64,000 nt of DNA from Micromonospora sp. H61 (GTDB taxonomy: Bacteria; Actinomycetota; Actinomycetes; Mycobacteriales; Micromonosporaceae). A program made the position numbers and the translations under genes. How positions within the stretch are numbered: the first letter of the stretch is position 1; the number at the start of each line of letters is the position of its first letter. The stretch covers positions 1 through 64,000 of the forward strand of contig NZ_JAGPXY010000028.1 of assembly GCF_018070325.1 (NCBI RefSeq), given 5' to 3'. This document shows, one piece after another, positions 61,186-64,000 of this stretch. The notes under the pieces are model-generated. The model did no database searches and was not told the origin of the DNA. It was given only the letters and a program-made list of their open reading frames with translations.

Positions 61186-63405
61186 TTAGGGGACCGGGAC
61201 CAGCTCTGGGGCGGGGGCTGGCGGGTCGGTGGGCGCGGGCGTTGGGCGGGGACGCAGGAAGCGCGGGGCCCACCAGTTGGCGTCGCCGAGCATCGTCATC
61301 AACGCCGGCAGCACCACTCCCCGGATGATGGTGGCGTCCAGCAGGATCGCCGCCGCCAGACCGATGCCGAGTTGCTTCATGTCGATCGTGCTCAGCGTGG
61401 CGAAGATCGAAAAGACCCCGACCATCACGATCGCCGCGCTGGTCACCACCCCGGCCGACGAGGTGATCCCGTACGACACGGCGTCGCGGTTGGACAGGCC
61501 GGACCGGATGCCCTCGCGGATCCGACTTACCACGAAGACGTGGTAGTCCATCGAGAGGCCGAAGAGCACCACGAACAGGAACAGCGGCAGCCAGGACACG
61601 ATCGCACCCATCGACGTGAAGCCGAGCAGTCCCTGCGCCCACTCGCCCTGGAAGATCAGCACCAGCAGGCCGTACGCGGCACCGGCGGAGAGCAGGTTCA
61701 GCGCGATCGAACTGGCCGCGATCACCACCGACCGGAAGGTGAACGTCATGACGAGGAAGGTCAGCACCAGCACGAAGCCCATGACCAGCGGTAACTTGTC
61801 CCGGACGTGCTGGGCGTAGTCCTCGCTGTCGGCCACGCCCCCGCCCACCGCGTACTCGATGCCGGGAATGCCCCTCAGCTCGGCCGGGACCAGGTCCCCG
61901 CGCAGCTTTTCCAACGACTGCACCGACCGATCGTCCCGACTGGCGTACGGGGTGGGGACGTCCAACACCGAGACCCGCCGGTCGGCCGACACCTCGATTT
62001 TCGGGCCGTCCGCCTCGGCCGGGGCGAACAGCGGATCGCCGGCCGCCCGGGTGGACAGGCCGGTGAGGGCGGCGCGTACCCGGTCGGCCTGGTCGGCGGG
62101 CGCCCGGACAGCCACCACGTGATTGGTCCCGGCGCTCGGGAACGCGGCGGTGAGCCGGTCGTACGCCTGCATCGCCGGAGTCGTGCGGGGCAGGTCCTCC
62201 ATGCCGGGGAACTTCAGCTTCATGCCGAGCGCCGGCGCGGCCAGCGCGAGCAGCAGCCCGACCGAGATGACAAGCGTCGCCACCGGCGCGCGCAGCGCGG
62301 GCCGGAGCACCGCCGGCCACAGCCGGGGCGCACGGGGCTCGCCGTGCCGGCCGGTACGCGGTGCGGTCAGTCGCCAGAGCAGCGGCACCCGGGGCCGGTC
62401 CACCCAACGGCCGAGCCGGGCCAGCAGGGCGGGCAGGACGGTCAGTGAACCGGTCACCGCGACGGCCACCACGAGGATCGAGCCGATGGCGAGGGACGAG
62501 AAGACCACGTCGCCGGCGAGCAGCAGCCCGGCCATCGAGATGATCACCGCGACGCCGGAGACCACCACGGCGTGCCCGGAGGTCTCCGCGGCGATCTCCA
62601 CCGCGTCCAGACCGGACCGACCCTTGGCGCGTTCCTCCCGCTCCCGACGGATGTAGAAGAGCGAGTAGTCGACGCCGACCGCCATGCCGATCAGCAGGAT
62701 CACCGGCGCCGTCGTGTCGGTGGCCGGCACCAGGTGCGAGGCGAGAGTGGACAGACCCATCGCGGCGGCCACCGAGGAGAGTGCCAGCAGCACCGGCACG
62801 CTCGCCGCGATCAGCGCGCCGAACGCGATGATCAGGATCGCCAGGGTGACCGGGAGACTGAGCAGCTCGGCGCGCTTGAAGTCCTTACCCAGGGTGTCGT
62901 CGAGGGCCTGGCCGATCGACGGTCCGCCGACCTGCTCGACGCGCAGCCCGGGATGCGCGGCCTGCACCGTGGCGGTTGCGTCGCGCAACGGCTGCACCCG
63001 CTCCGAGGCCGTCTCCGGGTCACCCGACATGGTGATCGGCAGCAGCAGCGCCGAGCCGTCCCGCGCGGTGACCGGCTGGCCGACCCCGGCCACCCCGGCG
63101 ACCGTACGCAGCCGGGCCGCCGCATCGTCGGCCGCCGACTTCGCCGCCGCCGGGTCCAACGCGCCACCCCGGGAGGTGATGAGGACGTTGTCCACGGCCG
63201 GGTCGTCGAAGTCACCGGCGTCCACGATGAGGCTGGCCCGCCCCGCCTCGCCGATCGCCTGGTCACCGCTGGTGGCCTCGTTGAGCCCGGCGGCGCTGCC
63301 GCCCACGAAGCACACCGCCACGAACACGGCCCACAGTGCGATCGCCCGCCACGGGTGCTCGGCGCTCCACCGCGCCAGCCGCACCGTCACCGGTCTTCTC
63401 CCCAT
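61186..63405 (-). CDS. MMPL family RND-type transporter
   Basis: 739 residues with twelve transmembrane helices arranged as two repeats, each with an external loop. The MMPL signature GMAVGVDYSLFYIRREREE and the second-repeat LFGLSMDYHVFVVSRIREG are both clear. ATG 63405 has GGGGGA upstream; GTG 63423 is an alternative. Mycobacterial MmpL proteins export lipids; actinomycete relatives are often linked to cell-envelope lipids or antibiotic export. No accessory MmpS-like gene is nearby. Confidence 0.9.
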   Translation of the reverse strand: MGRRPVTVRLARWSAEHPWRAIALWAVFVAVCFVGGSAAGLNEATSGDQAIGEAGRASLIVDAGDFDDPAVDNVLITSRGGALDPAAAKSAADDAAARLRTVAGVAGVGQPVTARDGSALLLPITMSGDPETASERVQPLRDATATVQAAHPGLRVEQVGGPSIGQALDDTLGKDFKRAELLSLPVTLAILIIAFGALIAASVPVLLALSSVAAAMGLSTLASHLVPATDTTAPVILLIGMAVGVDYSLFYIRREREERAKGRSGLDAVEIAAETSGHAVVVSGVAVIISMAGLLLAGDVVFSSLAIGSILVVAVAVTGSLTVLPALLARLGRWVDRPRVPLLWRLTAPRTGRHGEPRAPRLWPAVLRPALRAPVATLVISVGLLLALAAPALGMKLKFPGMEDLPRTTPAMQAYDRLTAAFPSAGTNHVVAVRAPADQADRVRAALTGLSTRAAGDPLFAPAEADGPKIEVSADRRVSVLDVPTPYASRDDRSVQSLEKLRGDLVPAELRGIPGIEYAVGGGVADSEDYAQHVRDKLPLVMGFVLVLTFLVMTFTFRSVVIAASSIALNLLSAGAAYGLLVLIFQGEWAQGLLGFTSMGAIVSWLPLFLFVVLFGLSMDYHVFVVSRIREGIRSGLSNRDAVSYGITSSAGVVTSAAIVMVGVFSIFATLSTIDMKQLGIGLAAAILLDATIIRGVVLPALMTMLGDANWWAPRFLRPRPTPAPTDPPAPAPELVPVP

Positions 63406-63625
63406 CTCGGGTCCCCCTGTCACGTCAACCCCCTGTCAACGGTGCTGACGCTAGGTGCGTGACGAGGCGGTCACATCGGGGATCGACCTGGGCCCACCCT
63501 GGAACCAGCAGACCGGGCGCGGGGGTGCGTTCGCCGGGGTCGAACCCCGATCCGGACGTACACCGGGGTCCACCCCGGAGTGACCCGCCGCGACCCGCCG
63601 GCGTTGCCCCCGAGCTGGCTCCGGG

Positions 63626-64000
63626 TCATCCCCGAAGGGAACCCCGGGGGCGTGGCTGACAGTGCGGGCAGCTGTACGAGGACCGGTTCATGAACGCCTC
63701 ACGGCGGATCGGCGAGCCACACCGCCGGCACGGCTCGCCCTCGCGGCCGTACGCGTTGAGCGCACGGTCGAAGTAGCCGCTCTCGCCGTTGACGTTCACG
63801 TAGAGGGCGTCGAAGCTGGTGCCGCCCTCGCTGATGGCCTCGGCGAGCACGTCGCGGACGTGGCCGAGCAGGCGCTGCGCGGCCGGGCCGGTCAGCGCGT
63901 CGGTGGGTCGGCCGCCGTGCAGCTTGGCGCGCCAGAGCGCCTCGTCGGCGTAGATGTTGCCCACTCCGGAGATCAGGGTCTGGTCGAGCAGTGCCCGCTT
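63626..64000 (-). CDS. mutM: Formamidopyrimidine-DNA glycosylase, C-terminal part (window edge)
   Basis: The 5' part lies beyond the window; 125 codons are visible, reading back to KRALLDQTLISGVGNIYADE at the edge. Diagnostic are GVGNIYADEALW (helix-two-turn-helix) and the C-terminal zinc finger with two Cys pairs, CRRC and CPHC (CGSPIRREAF between them). It excises oxidised purines such as 8-oxoguanine. Position near smc agrees with the rnc-mutM-smc cluster of actinobacteria. Confidence 0.95.
   Translation of the reverse strand, partial: KRALLDQTLISGVGNIYADEALWRAKLHGGRPTDALTGPAAQRLLGHVRDVLAEAISEGGTSFDALYVNVNGESGYFDRALNAYGREGEPCRRCGSPIRREAFMNRSSYSCPHCQPRPRGSLRG

Overview
The window comes from a high-GC actinobacterium. 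Gene content, the many GTG starts, the archaeal-type short prolyl-tRNA synthetase, DivIVA-domain proteins and the smc-ftsY-amtB-glnB-glnD / ffh-rpsP-rimM-trmD-rplS-lepB-rnhB / rpsB-tsf-pyrH-frr-cdsA neighbourhood point to the family Micromonosporaceae (Micromonospora or a close relative). This is inference from synteny and protein style; no database search was run. The DNA is mostly a chromosomal core with one clearly different, lower-GC insert.

Layout, left to right. 0.1-6.2 kb: FAD oxidoreductase, a metallo-beta-lactamase/Rieske fusion, a small membrane protein, a DivIVA-domain protein and rlmN. 6.3-11.5 kb (minus strand): cdsA, frr, pyrH, tsf and rpsB, separated by strong GC hairpins. 11.8-12.9 kb: a repeat-rich membrane protein. 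13.2-17.7 kb (plus strand): yraN, yifB, dprA, a TatA-like mini-protein and xerC; this block appears inverted relative to the usual actinobacterial order. 17.8-21.1 kb: class V aminotransferase, M23 peptidase, molybdopterin oxidoreductase. 21.1-29.4 kb (minus): DUF2469, rnhB, NUDIX, two lepB, rplS, trmD, rimM, KH protein, rpsP, DUF402, proS. 29.7-33.1 kb: TetR regulator, amidohydrolase, ffh. 33.2-35.0 kb: NarL-type two-component system.

35.3-42.2 kb is the accessory island. A five-gene, tightly coupled minus-strand operon (41778 down to 35494) encodes a SARP/STAND/TPR regulator, a very divergent RtcB-like RNA-ligase-fold protein that keeps most catalytic Cys/His positions, an HSL-family alpha/beta hydrolase, a histidine-phosphatase-family protein and a left-handed beta-helix acyltransferase. 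It sits between glnD and the two-component/ffh genes, where Streptomyces-type genomes have glnD close to ffh. This is the best candidate in the window for an undescribed system: an RNA-repair, stress-response or defence cassette controlled by a STAND sensor.

42.3-46.5 kb: nitrogen module glnD-glnB-amtB with a GlnR-like box upstream of amtB. 46.6-58.0 kb: APH-family kinase, ftsY, PhoD-like phosphatase, MarR regulator with an MFS exporter and twin operators, universal stress protein, DinB-like protein, HAD hydrolase, smc. 58.4-64 kb: coiled-coil mini-protein, CAP-domain protein, GH114-like lipoprotein, MMPL transporter and the 3' part of mutM/fpg. No rRNA, tRNA or CRISPR array was recognised. 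Several intergenic palindromic repeat elements recur across the window, and one of them makes up the start of the glnD coding region.
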